This document shows positions 32,119 to 39,559 of a stretch of 44,630 bases of DNA, one piece after another. Made by a program: the position numbers and the translations under genes. The notes under the pieces are model-generated. The model searched no databases, was not told the origin of the DNA, and saw nothing but the letters and a program-made list of their open reading frames with translations. Source of the stretch: Actinomycetota bacterium (GTDB taxonomy: Bacteria; Actinomycetota; Acidimicrobiia; Acidimicrobiales; Ilumatobacteraceae); NCBI GenBank assembly GCA_010024485.1, contig RGGX01000001.1:1-44630 (forward strand), written 5' to 3'. Each line of letters starts with the position of its first letter. Position 1 is the first letter of the stretch.

Positions 32119-33681
32119 ATGGCGCGGATACTGGTGACCGAAGCGATCGCCGAGGGCGGGCTCGACCGCCTGCGCGCTGATGGGCATGAGGTCGATGTCC
32201 GACTGGGTCTCGACCGCGCTGGCCTGTTGGAGGCCGTCCGCGGCGCGGCAGCGCTCATCATCCGGTCGGCGACCACCGTCGACGATGAGGTGCTCGCCGC
32301 CGGACCCGAGCTGGTCGTCGTCGGCCGGGCCGGGATCGGTCTCGACAACGTCGACGTCGCCGCTGCCACCTCTCGCGGGGTCATGGTGGTGAACGCCCCG
32401 CAGTCCAACATCGTGTCCGCGGCCGAGCACACCATGGCGCTCCTGCTCTCCCAGGCCCGAAACGTCCCCCAGGCCCACGCCGCGCTCGTGGCCGGTCGGT
32501 GGGAGCGCTCCCGCTGGGAGGGGGTCGAGCTCGCTGACAAGACCCTCGCGATCATCGGTCTGGGCCGGATCGGCAAGCTCGTCGCCGAGCGCGCGAAGGC
32601 CTTCGGTATGCGTCTCGTCGCCTACGACCCCTTCGTCTCGGCTGAACGGGCCCGCCAGATGGGCGCGGAGCTGTTGCCTCTCGATCAGGCGGTCGCCGAG
32701 GCCGACTTCCTCACCGTGCACCTTCCTCGCAACGCCGACACGATCGGGCTGATCGGGCGTGAGCTGCTCCTCAAGGCCAAACCCTCCCTTCGCGTCGTCA
32801 ACGTGGCGCGCGGCGGCATCGTGATCGAGTCGGAGTTGGCCGAGTGCATCCGCGAAGGTCTCATCGCCGGCGCCGCCCTCGATGTGTTCGACTCGGAGCC
32901 CTGCACCGAGTCGCCCCTCTTCGATCTGCCCGAGGTGGTCGTCACCCCGCACCTCGGGGCGAGCACCCGGGAGGCCCAGGACAAGGCCGGAGACGCCATC
33001 GCCGACATGGTGCAGTTGGCGCTCGCCGGCGACTTCGTTCCCTGGGCGGTCAATGTCGACGCTGCGGAGGCCGATGAGATGCTCCGGCCGTTCCTCGGGC
33101 TCGCCGAGCGTCTCGGTCGTCTCTTCTCCTCGATGACCGGCGGAGTCTCCGAGGTCGAGGTCCGCATCGAGGGCGACATCGCCGCCTGCGACACACGGAT
33201 CCTCAACCTCGCGGTCATGAAGGGGTTGCTCTCGACCGCCGCCGATGATCAGGTCACCTATGTGAACGCCCCGCAGATGGCCGCCTCAGCCGGTCTCGCG
33301 TTGACCGAGTCGAAGTCGTCGGTGTCCGACGATCATGTGAACCTGATCGCCCTCCGTGCCGACGGGCGCAGCATCGCCGGCGCCCTCACCGACCGCACCG
33401 GCGCTGAGCGCGTCGTCGAGATCGACGGTCACAGTGTGGACATGCCGCCGGCGGCGGACATGCTCCTCATCTCGAATGATGACCGTCCCGGCGTGATCGG
33501 CACCGTCGGCACCCTGCTCGGTGACGCCGGCATCAACATCGCCGACATGGATGTCGGTCGGGTGGCCCGGTCGGGCGGTGCGCTCATGCTGATCGCCGCG
33601 ACGGCCGAGGTGCCGTCATCGGTCATCGACGCGCTTCGGGTCGCTCCCGGCGTGACGAGCGTCGTCAGCCTGCGCGGCTGA
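32119..33681 (+). CDS. serA: D-3-phosphoglycerate dehydrogenase
   Basis: First enzyme of serine biosynthesis: oxidises 3-phosphoglycerate to 3-phosphohydroxypyruvate with NAD+. The 520-aa length fits the long actinobacterial form with catalytic and Rossmann domains (AIIGLGRIGKLVAERAKAFGM), the intervening ASB domain (~residues 320-445) and a C-terminal ACT domain (MLLISNDDRPGVIGTVGTLLGDAGINIADMDVGR) that binds L-serine. The active-site His lies in VVVTPHLGAST. ATG 32119 is preceded by GATAACGAT, an imperfect -10 6-7 nt upstream. The 3' end overlaps convergent pyrF by 17 bp. Confidence 0.96.
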   Translation: MARILVTEAIAEGGLDRLRADGHEVDVRLGLDRAGLLEAVRGAAALIIRSATTVDDEVLAAGPELVVVGRAGIGLDNVDVAAATSRGVMVVNAPQSNIVSAAEHTMALLLSQARNVPQAHAALVAGRWERSRWEGVELADKTLAIIGLGRIGKLVAERAKAFGMRLVAYDPFVSAERARQMGAELLPLDQAVAEADFLTVHLPRNADTIGLIGRELLLKAKPSLRVVNVARGGIVIESELAECIREGLIAGAALDVFDSEPCTESPLFDLPEVVVTPHLGASTREAQDKAGDAIADMVQLALAGDFVPWAVNVDAAEADEMLRPFLGLAERLGRLFSSMTGGVSEVEVRIEGDIAACDTRILNLAVMKGLLSTAADDQVTYVNAPQMAASAGLALTESKSSVSDDHVNLIALRADGRSIAGALTDRTGAERVVEIDGHSVDMPPAADMLLISNDDRPGVIGTVGTLLGDAGINIADMDVGRVARSGGALMLIAATAEVPSSVIDALRVAPGVTSVVSLRG

Positions 33682-34492
33682 GCCGGCAGGCGTCGCGGGT
33701 GGCGATGGCCGTCTCTCGTGCGGCCTCGGCGAAGTCGGGCCCCGAGCTCGCGTAGAGCACGGCTCGTGACGAGTTGACGATGAGCCCGCGTCCGTCGGTT
33801 CTGGCTCCGGCGGCGACGGCCTCTCCGGCATCGCCACCCTGAGCGCCGACCCCGGGGACCAGGATCGGGAGGTCGCCGACGACCTCGCGCACCCGACCCA
33901 GCTCGTCGGGGTGGGTCGCGCCGACCACCAGACCCACCTCGCCGAGGGTGCTCCACCGTTCGGCGATCATGCGCGCCACCCGCAGGTAGAGCGGTTCGCC
34001 GTCGACGTCGAGCATCTGCAGGTCGGCGCTCCCGGGGTTCGAGGTGCGGCAGAGCGCGATCACGGCTCCGGAGGCGAGGAAGGGCTCGATCGAGTCGGTG
34101 CCGAGGTAGGGGTTGACGGTCACCGCATCCGCGCCGTAGCGGTTGAACGCCTCTTTCGCGTACTGCTCCGCGGTCGATCCGATGTCGCCGCGCTTGGCGT
34201 CGAGGATGATCGGGATGTCGGGGTGGTGCTCGGCGATGTGCTCGCACAGGCGCTCGAGTTGGTTCTCGGCCCTGAGCGCGGCGAAGTGGGCGATCTGGGG
34301 TTTGAAGGCGCACACCAGGTCGGCGGTTGCCTCGACGATCTCGACGCAGAAGCGGAACACGGCGTCGGTGGCACCGTCGAGTCCGGTCGGCAGACGGCGC
34401 GGGTCGGGGTCAAGACCGACGCACAGCAGCGAGTCGTTTCGCTCCCAGGCGCGCTCGAGGCGCTGGTGGAAGCCGCCGGCTCGCTCGTTCAC
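33665..34492 (-). CDS. pyrF: orotidine 5'-phosphate decarboxylase, type 2
   Basis: Last enzyme of de novo UMP synthesis (275 aa). It belongs to the actinobacterial/type 2 family: LLCVGLDPDPRRLP, FKPQIAHFAALRAENQLERL, and the catalytic ILDAKRGDIGSTAEQYA, whose Asp-x-Lys-x-x-x-Asp array decarboxylates OMP; VGATHPDEL and PGVGAQGG follow. GTG 34492 overlaps the ferredoxin TGA by four bases (GTGA), so translation is coupled to the ferredoxin gene. No other pyr gene is in the window, so it is not in a full pyr operon here. Confidence 0.96.
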   Translation of the reverse strand: MNERAGGFHQRLERAWERNDSLLCVGLDPDPRRLPTGLDGATDAVFRFCVEIVEATADLVCAFKPQIAHFAALRAENQLERLCEHIAEHHPDIPIILDAKRGDIGSTAEQYAKEAFNRYGADAVTVNPYLGTDSIEPFLASGAVIALCRTSNPGSADLQMLDVDGEPLYLRVARMIAERWSTLGEVGLVVGATHPDELGRVREVVGDLPILVPGVGAQGGDAGEAVAAGARTDGRGLIVNSSRAVLYASSGPDFAEAARETAIATRDACRLSRAG

Positions 34493-34683
34493 GACTCGGT
34501 CAGCTCGATGGCCGCGGTGGGGCACAGGTCGGCAGCGTCGCGCACCCGGTCGTGGAGCTCGACCGGAGGTTCCTCGATCAGGACGTACAGGTATCCGTCG
34601 TCGCGGATCTCGAACACCTCAGGGCAGGTCTGGGCGCATCCTCCGGTGGAGGCGCACATGTCGAGGTCGACGGTCACGCGCAC
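34489..34683 (-). CDS. small ferredoxin (3Fe-4S / CYP-type)
   Basis: A 64-aa ferredoxin with Cys10, Cys16, Cys20 and Cys54 in a C-x5-C-x3-C-P-E-V-F ... C-P arrangement, the spacing of the single-cluster ferredoxins that serve cytochromes P450 in actinobacteria; a [3Fe-4S] or labile [4Fe-4S] cluster is expected. GTG 34683 has minus-strand TAGTGT 6 nt upstream, so it heads a leaderless bicistronic unit with pyrF, which it overlaps by 4 bp. PyrF needs no electrons, so the reason for coupling is unclear; no P450 or reductase is nearby. Confidence 0.9.
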   Translation of the reverse strand: MRVTVDLDMCASTGGCAQTCPEVFEIRDDGYLYVLIEEPPVELHDRVRDAADLCPTAAIELTES

Positions 34684-34689
34684 GGTCCG

Positions 34690-34695
34690 ACACTA
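34690..34695 (-). promoter_or_regulatory. leaderless -10 element of the ferredoxin-pyrF unit
   Basis: Minus-strand TAGTGT matches TANNNT and ends 6 nt before GTG 34683. Confidence 0.6.
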
Positions 34696-34710
34696 CTCGG
34701 GCACGTCGTG

Positions 34711-34725
34711 GCGGCCTCCGGCCGC
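34711..34725 (-). terminator. hairpin directly after leuA
   Basis: The palindromic GCGGCC / GGCCGC (6-bp stem, 3-nt loop) follows the leuA TGA immediately on the minus strand. There is no T tract, so it is a weak terminator candidate or an mRNA 3'-end structure; it is also upstream of the ferredoxin promoter. Confidence 0.4.
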
Positions 34726-36417
34726 TCAGGGCCGTTGGTGGCGTTCGAAGGCTGAGAGCACCGCGCGCAGGGACGCGGTGGTGATGTTCGGATCGGTGCC
34801 GATGCCCCAGCGCACGTCGTTGCCTGAGGAGCTCTCGACATAGGCGACGGCCTCGGCGTCGGAGCCACGACCGATGGCGTGCTCGGAGTAGTCGAGGACG
34901 TCGAAGTCGCCGGGCCACTCGGCGCGGAGTGCGCTGACGAAGGCCTCGACGGGCCCGTCGCCCTCACCGCGGATCGTCACCGCCGCTCCGTCGACCTCGA
35001 GTTGGGCGCTGATGGTGGTGTGGCCCTGGCCGTCGGAGGTGTTGGTGTGCAGTTCGTGGCTGCGCAGACGCATCTTCGGCTCGGTCGGCAGGTACTCGGC
35101 GGAGAACGCCTCCCACATGATCGTCGGGGATATCTCGGTGCCCGAATCCTCTGTGATGTGCTGGATCGTCTTGGAGAACTCGATCTGGAGGCGGCGCGGG
35201 AGGTCGTAGCCGTACTCCTCTTTCATCACGTAGGCGACCCCACCCTTGCCGGACTGGGAGTTGACGCGGATGACCGCCTCGTAGGTGCGTCCAACGTGCT
35301 TCGGGTCGATCGGCAGGTAGGGGACCCCCCACTGGTCGTAGTCGTCCGGCAGGGCCGCGAAGCCCTTCTTGATCGCGTCCTGATGGGATCCGGAGAACGC
35401 CGTGTAGACGAGGTCGCCCACGTAGGGATGCCGGGGGTGCACCGGCAGCCGGTTGCAGTACTCCGCGGTGCGCCGCAGCGCGTCGATGTCGCTGATGTCG
35501 AGTTCGGGATCGACCCCGTTGGCGAACAGGTTCATGGCGAGGTTGATGATGTCGACGTTGCCGGTGCGCTCCCCGTTGCCGAACAGGGTTCCCTCCACGC
35601 GGTCCGCCCCCGCCATCACGCCGAACTCGGCGGCGGCCACGGCGCAGCCCCGGTCGTTGTGCGGGTGGAGGCTGACGATCACCGAGTCGCGATCGCGGAT
35701 GGTCCGTCCGAACCATTCGATGACATCTCCGTAGACGTTGGGGCTGTAGCACTCGACGGTGGCCGGCAGGTTGAGGATGAGCGGTCGCTCGGGAGTGGGC
35801 TCGATGACGTCCATGACCGCCTCGCACACCTCGATCGCGAAGTCGGGCTCGGTCAGGGTGAAGCTCTCCGGTGAGTACTCGTAGCGGATTGCCGTCCCGT
35901 CGAGATCGGCCTCGAGCTCGCGGCACAGTCGGGCTCCCTGCACGGCGATGTCGACGATTCCGGCCTTGTCGAGGCCGAAGACGACCTCGCGTTGGAGCGG
36001 GTTGGTCGAGTTGTAGAAGTGGACGATGGCGCGCGGGGCGCCGCGCAGACACTCGTAGGTGCGCTCGATGAGTTCGCTGCGGCACTGGACGAGCACCTGG
36101 ATCTCGACGTTCTCGGGGATCAGGTCCTCGGTGATGAGCTGCCGCACGAAGTCGAAGTCGGGTTGGCTGGCCGAGGGGAATCCGACCTCGATCTCGGTGA
36201 AGCCCATCTTGACCAACTCGCGGAACATGGCCAGCTTGCGTACGGGGTCCATCGGGTCGATGAGGGCCTGGTTGCCGTCACGGAGGTCGACCGAGCACCA
36301 GGTCGGCGCCCGGTCGATGATGACGTTCGGCCAGGTGCGGTCCTCGAGGACGAGGGGTACCTGAGGCGAGTAGCGCTCGAAGGGCATCTTGCGCGGGGTT
36401 GCTGGTGTCGGTGGCAC
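34726..36417 (-). CDS. leuA: 2-isopropylmalate synthase
   Basis: First committed step of leucine synthesis: condenses 2-oxoisovalerate with acetyl-CoA. The TIM barrel has the signature SVDLRDGNQALIDPMDPVRKL and the HPHNDRGCAVAAAEFGVMAGADRVEGTLFGNGERTGN metal/catalytic region; the C-terminal part (from ~residue 430) is the leucine-binding regulatory domain (TISAQLEVDGAAVTIRGEGDGPVEAFVSAL). GTG 36417 (563 aa) is preferred because AAGGAGAG lies directly upstream with ideal spacing; the longer frame to 36459 has no ribosome binding site. The gene is preceded by a leucine-rich leader peptide and two hairpins that look like an attenuator. leuC and leuD are at 39-41 kb, in a separate unit. Confidence 0.96.
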   Translation of the reverse strand: MPPTPATPRKMPFERYSPQVPLVLEDRTWPNVIIDRAPTWCSVDLRDGNQALIDPMDPVRKLAMFRELVKMGFTEIEVGFPSASQPDFDFVRQLITEDLIPENVEIQVLVQCRSELIERTYECLRGAPRAIVHFYNSTNPLQREVVFGLDKAGIVDIAVQGARLCRELEADLDGTAIRYEYSPESFTLTEPDFAIEVCEAVMDVIEPTPERPLILNLPATVECYSPNVYGDVIEWFGRTIRDRDSVIVSLHPHNDRGCAVAAAEFGVMAGADRVEGTLFGNGERTGNVDIINLAMNLFANGVDPELDISDIDALRRTAEYCNRLPVHPRHPYVGDLVYTAFSGSHQDAIKKGFAALPDDYDQWGVPYLPIDPKHVGRTYEAVIRVNSQSGKGGVAYVMKEEYGYDLPRRLQIEFSKTIQHITEDSGTEISPTIMWEAFSAEYLPTEPKMRLRSHELHTNTSDGQGHTTISAQLEVDGAAVTIRGEGDGPVEAFVSALRAEWPGDFDVLDYSEHAIGRGSDAEAVAYVESSSGNDVRWGIGTDPNITTASLRAVLSAFERHQRP

Positions 36418-36421
36418 GGGG

Positions 36422-36429
36422 CTCTCCTT
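36422..36429 (-). promoter_or_regulatory. Shine-Dalgarno sequence of leuA
   Basis: Minus-strand AAGGAGAG with GGAG 6 nt before GTG 36417. This is one of few strong ribosome binding sites in the window and sets the leuA start, as expected if transcription begins far upstream at the leader. Confidence 0.65.
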
Positions 36430-36465
36430 GGGTTCGGGCGTCGTGGGCGGGTCGGTCACGAGCGG

Positions 36466-36507
36466 CCGAAAACGACAACCGCCCCCTGACCGGGTCGGTG
36501 GGGGCGG
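36466..36507 (-). terminator. leuA attenuator terminator hairpin
   Basis: On the minus strand CCGCCCCC (36507-36500) pairs with GGGGGCGG (36486-36479), an 8-bp G+C stem with a 13-nt loop, followed by TTGTCGTTTT. It lies between the leader peptide and leuA, so it can end transcription before leuA. Confidence 0.65.
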
Positions 36508-36535
36508 GCGGACGTGGATATGTGCGCGTCCGCCC
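36506..36535 (-). promoter_or_regulatory. leuA attenuator upstream hairpin (antiterminator-like)
   Basis: On the minus strand GGGCGGACG (36535-36527), whose first G is the last base of the leader TAG, pairs perfectly with CGTCCGCCC (36514-36506) across a 12-nt loop. Its 3' arm overlaps the 5' arm of the terminator by two bases, and GGGCGG could also pair with CCGCCC in that arm. A ribosome finishing the leader would cover the 5' arm. Confidence 0.55.
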
Positions 36536-36582
36536 TACGTAAGCAGCCCGAGCAGGGGAAGCAGACGCATGGCGGAGGACAT
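36535..36582 (-). CDS. leucine-rich leader peptide of leuA
   Basis: A 15-residue frame, MSSAMRLLPLLGLLT, with six Leu codons in the last ten residues, ending in TAG at the foot of the upstream hairpin. It lies 117 bp upstream of leuA on the same strand. The ATG at 36582 has minus-strand TAGTCT (36596-36591) 8 nt upstream and no ribosome binding site, so the leader itself appears to be translated from a leaderless mRNA. A second in-frame ATG at 36570 would give the shorter MRLLPLLGLLT. Stalling at Leu codons when leucyl-tRNA is scarce is the expected signal; this is inferred from architecture. Confidence 0.75.
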   Translation of the reverse strand: MSSAMRLLPLLGLLT

Positions 36583-36590
36583 CGACGGAG

Positions 36591-36596
36591 AGACTA
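36591..36596 (-). promoter_or_regulatory. -10 element of the leuA leader transcript
   Basis: Minus-strand TAGTCT, identical to the glgB and cysteine desulfurase -10 hexamers, ends 8 nt before the leader ATG at 36582. Confidence 0.6.
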
Positions 36597-36641
36597 CCCA
36601 CGTCTCATCACCGTCCACAATCACCCGGCTCCGGTCGCCGG

Positions 36642-36647
36642 TAGGCT
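36642..36647 (+). promoter_or_regulatory. -10 element of the DEAD-box helicase gene
   Basis: TAGGCT matches TANNNT and lies 10 nt before ATG 36658, giving a leader of about 3-4 nt. It is divergent from the leuA leader promoter 46 bp away. Confidence 0.45.
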
Positions 36648-36657
36648 CAGCGGCACC

Positions 36658-37986
36658 ATGACTGACCGACCTCCGCGCACCGGCGCGCGGCGTCGGGGCC
36701 GCGGAGGCGGTTCCGGCGGAAACTCCCCCCGGCGGCGACCCTCCCACCGAGATGACGGTGTCGAGGCCCGTACCGGCTCCCTGACCTCCAACTCGGCGCT
36801 CCCCCCAGTGGACCCGCCGACCGGTTTCGCCGATCTCGGTGTGCCGGAGCGAATCGACGTGGGTCTCGCCGCCTGCGGGTTCGCGACCCCCTTCGCCATC
36901 CAGACCGAGGCGATCCCGGTCGCGATGCGCGGCGAGGACGTGTGCGGTCGGGCCAAGACCGGATCCGGCAAGACGCTCGCGTTCGGGCTCCCGATGCTCG
37001 CCCGGATCGACGGGCGCGGCACGCCGGGCCGTCCTCTCGGTCTCGTGCTCGTCCCGACCCGCGAACTGGCGGTTCAGGTGGCTGAGGTGCTCGAGCCCGT
37101 CGCCACCCATGCGTCGATGCGGGTGCTCCCCGTGTACGGCGGCGCGAGTCGCGACGGCCAGATCGCCGAGCTCGACAAGGGTGTCGAGCTGGTGGTGGCC
37201 ACCCCGCTCCGACTGATCGATCTCATCAAGTCCGGCGAGGTCGACCTCTCCGACGTCCAGATCGTCACCCTCGACGAGGCCGACCGCATGGCTGACGACG
37301 GGTTCACCCCGCAGGTCGAATGGATCCTCCGGCACTGCACCGGTCGCCGCCAGACGATGCTGTTCTCGGCCACGCTCGACGGCGATGTGGGTCACCTGAT
37401 CCGCGCCTACATGACCGATCCGGTCGAGGTCGCCATCGACGCGGTGACCGACACGGTCGGCACCATGCACCATCTGTTCCTCGCCGTGCACCACATGGAC
37501 AAGGCCCGTGTGGTCGGGTCCATCGCGCGCGGCATCCCGAAGGTCGTGGTGTTCTGCCAGACCAAGCGGCTCTGCGACAAGGTCGAGGGTGCCCTCGTCG
37601 ACCTCGATGTGAACGCCGCGGCCATCCACGGCGACCTGTCGCAGGCGGCCCGCGAACGTGCGCTGCAGCGCTTCGCCGATGGTCGGCTCGCGGTGCTCGT
37701 CGCCACCGATGTGGCGGCCCGGGGAATCGACATCGATGACATCGGCGCGGTGGTCCACTACGACCCTCCCGGCGACGTGAAGGACTATCTGCACCGCTCG
37801 GGACGCACGGCGCGCGCCGGTCGTGACGGCTGGGCGGTCACCCTGGTCGAGTACAACCAGCACACCCAGGTGCGGGTCCTGCAGCGACTCCTCCGGTTGC
37901 CGTCGGTGAAGCCGATCGAGGTCTTCTCGAACGATGAGCGTCTCCTCGACCTCAGCCGGTTCGAGGGTGACGCCCCCACCACCTAG
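36658..37986 (+). CDS. DEAD-box RNA helicase
   Basis: ATP-dependent RNA helicase of 442 aa from ATG 36658. Motifs in order: Q motif (FATPFAIQTEAIP), Walker A GRAKTGSGKT, PTRELAVQV, GG-type GGASRDGQ, TPLRLIDLI, DEAD in VTLDEADRMADDGF, SAT, then VVFCQTKR, ATDVAARGIDID and HRSGRTARAG (Arg finger). The N-terminus carries a basic RG-rich tail (GARRRGRGGGSGG) that may bind RNA; there is almost no C-terminal extension. It is divergent from the leuA leader. Role in rRNA maturation or mRNA turnover cannot be specified. Confidence 0.95.
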   Translation: MTDRPPRTGARRRGRGGGSGGNSPRRRPSHRDDGVEARTGSLTSNSALPPVDPPTGFADLGVPERIDVGLAACGFATPFAIQTEAIPVAMRGEDVCGRAKTGSGKTLAFGLPMLARIDGRGTPGRPLGLVLVPTRELAVQVAEVLEPVATHASMRVLPVYGGASRDGQIAELDKGVELVVATPLRLIDLIKSGEVDLSDVQIVTLDEADRMADDGFTPQVEWILRHCTGRRQTMLFSATLDGDVGHLIRAYMTDPVEVAIDAVTDTVGTMHHLFLAVHHMDKARVVGSIARGIPKVVVFCQTKRLCDKVEGALVDLDVNAAAIHGDLSQAARERALQRFADGRLAVLVATDVAARGIDIDDIGAVVHYDPPGDVKDYLHRSGRTARAGRDGWAVTLVEYNQHTQVRVLQRLLRLPSVKPIEVFSNDERLLDLSRFEGDAPTT

Positions 37987-37993
37987 GGGTCGC

Positions 37994-38965
37994 GTGAGCC
38001 CCCGACCGCTCATCGCGGGCATCGCGTGCGCCTTCGTCGCGCTCGGTTGCGGTGGGGCTGATGGTGTTGACGACCTGCCGGCGGTGACCGCCCCGCCTCC
38101 GGTGACCCTGGCGCCGGTCGCCGGACCTGACCCCGACGAGGTGCCCGACGTCGAGCCGGTCCCGTTCGGTCTGCCCGAGGCGGTGGAGGTCGCGGTGCGG
38201 GTCTCGCCGGCCCGGGTGGCGACCCTGGTCTCGTTCTCTCCTCGTTCGGTCGAGTCGTCGACACTCGATCCCTTCGATGCCGTCGGGTCCTGCTCGGTCA
38301 TCGAGGCGGCACCGGGACGCCCGTTCGAGGTGGTGGTTGCCGATCCGGATGAGGAGTCCTCGGTCCGGCTGGTTGCCGATGGCTCCGAACCGCTCCCGCC
38401 CGGTGCTCCGTCCGTCGAGGTGGGGGTCGAGGTGCGACTCCTCGGCGGACCGGTTCGGTTCGGTTCGGCGCGGGTGACCTTCGCGCGCGCCGGTGGCGCG
38501 GTCGACCAACGGTCGGGAACGGTGGTCGGTGCGACCGCCTCGGGACAGTCGATCTCGGCGGCCTTCACCTGCTCCGGTAGCCGACCCGAGGTGACCGTGG
38601 GCGAGGAGGCCGGCTACTCGATCCGGATGCGCGACGGCACGCGGGTCCGGACCGCTGCTGTCGTGGTGTCCGAAGCCGAGGGAATGGGATGCGCCGATCC
38701 GGTCGATGCCGACCGATCGGTCGTCGCCGTCTCGCCGGAGGGGGCGGCCACCGGTGGCGGTGGTGGAGTGCTGACGGTGACCTCGCGGCCGGGTCTGGCG
38801 ACCGGGGCCTCCGCGCCGGGCGACGTGGTCGTCACCGTGCTCGGTCGCACGGTGGTGCTCGGTGACGCGGTGGTGACCCTGACGGGCCCGGGCACCGGGA
38901 TCTTCGGCGGGGTCAGCGCCGACGGTGTGGTCGTGGACGGCGCCTGGCGCTGTCCGTCGGCCTGA
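37994..38965 (+). CDS. putative secreted lipoprotein of unknown function
   Basis: A 323-aa protein with a short hydrophobic leader MSPRPLIAGIACAFVALGCGG that fits a lipobox-type signal (VALGC, cleavage before Cys19), then a Pro/Val-rich linker (PAVTAPPPVTLAPVAGPDPDE) and a ~230-residue beta-rich domain with a few Cys residues. The family is not recognised. GTG 37994 begins 8 bp after the helicase stop; the helicase TAG with following GGGGT makes a near -10 (TAGGGG). It may be co-transcribed with the helicase. The lipobox is slightly non-standard (Ala rather than Leu at -3), so export is likely but not certain. It converges on leuD. Confidence 0.7.
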   Translation: MSPRPLIAGIACAFVALGCGGADGVDDLPAVTAPPPVTLAPVAGPDPDEVPDVEPVPFGLPEAVEVAVRVSPARVATLVSFSPRSVESSTLDPFDAVGSCSVIEAAPGRPFEVVVADPDEESSVRLVADGSEPLPPGAPSVEVGVEVRLLGGPVRFGSARVTFARAGGAVDQRSGTVVGATASGQSISAAFTCSGSRPEVTVGEEAGYSIRMRDGTRVRTAAVVVSEAEGMGCADPVDADRSVVAVSPEGAATGGGGGVLTVTSRPGLATGASAPGDVVVTVLGRTVVLGDAVVTLTGPGTGIFGGVSADGVVVDGAWRCPSA

Positions 38966-38971
38966 GCCGGC

Positions 38972-39559
38972 TCAGCCGGGGAGCCAGGCCGGGCGGCTCG
39001 ACTCGAATCGGTCGATCGAGTCGGCGTGGGTGAGGGTCAGGCCGATGTCGTCGAGCCCTTCGAGGAAGCGATGGCGTGTCGGATCGTCCATGGGGAACTC
39101 GACCGAGACCGCGGCCGCGGGCACCTCGACGAGTCGGCGCTCCATGTCGACGACGACGGCGGTCGACGGATCGGCTTCGATCGCGGACCAGATCGCCTCG
39201 ACATGCTCGAGGGGCACGGCGGCGGGAACGAGCCCGTTCTTCGTGCAGTTGTTCCGGAAGATGTCGCTGAAGCTCGGCGCGATGACCGCGTCGAAACCGG
39301 CCTGCTGGATCGCCCAGACGGCGTGCTCACGGCTTGAGCCGACGCCGAACGACGGTCCGGCGACGAGGATGCTCGCGCCGGCGTATCGCTGGTCGTTCAT
39401 GACGAATGCGGGGTCGTCGCGCCAGGTGGAGAACAGCCCCTTCTCGAAGCCGGTCCGCTCGACGCGCTTGAGCCACTCGGCCGGGATGATCTGATCGGTG
39501 TCGACATCGCTGCGCCGAAGCGGGACCGCGGTGCCGGTGATGACCCTGACTGCCTTCAT
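38972..39559 (-). CDS. leuD: 3-isopropylmalate dehydratase small subunit
   Basis: Small subunit (195 aa) of isopropylmalate isomerase, the swivelling domain that closes over the LeuC [4Fe-4S] site. Family marks include RSDVDTDQIIPAEWLKR, GPSFGVGSSREHAVWAI and APSFSDIFRNNCTKNGL. Its ATG overlaps the leuC stop by 4 bp (ATGA), so leuCD are translated together. The stop lies 6 bp from that of the convergent putative lipoprotein. Confidence 0.97.
   Translation of the reverse strand: MKAVRVITGTAVPLRRSDVDTDQIIPAEWLKRVERTGFEKGLFSTWRDDPAFVMNDQRYAGASILVAGPSFGVGSSREHAVWAIQQAGFDAVIAPSFSDIFRNNCTKNGLVPAAVPLEHVEAIWSAIEADPSTAVVVDMERRLVEVPAAAVSVEFPMDDPTRHRFLEGLDDIGLTLTHADSIDRFESSRPAWLPG

Noticed and set aside
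36418..36459. leuA start at GTG 36459
   Set aside because: No ribosome binding site there, whereas AAGGAGAG sits at ideal spacing before GTG 36417; the added 14 residues are Pro/Thr-rich and not LeuA-like.
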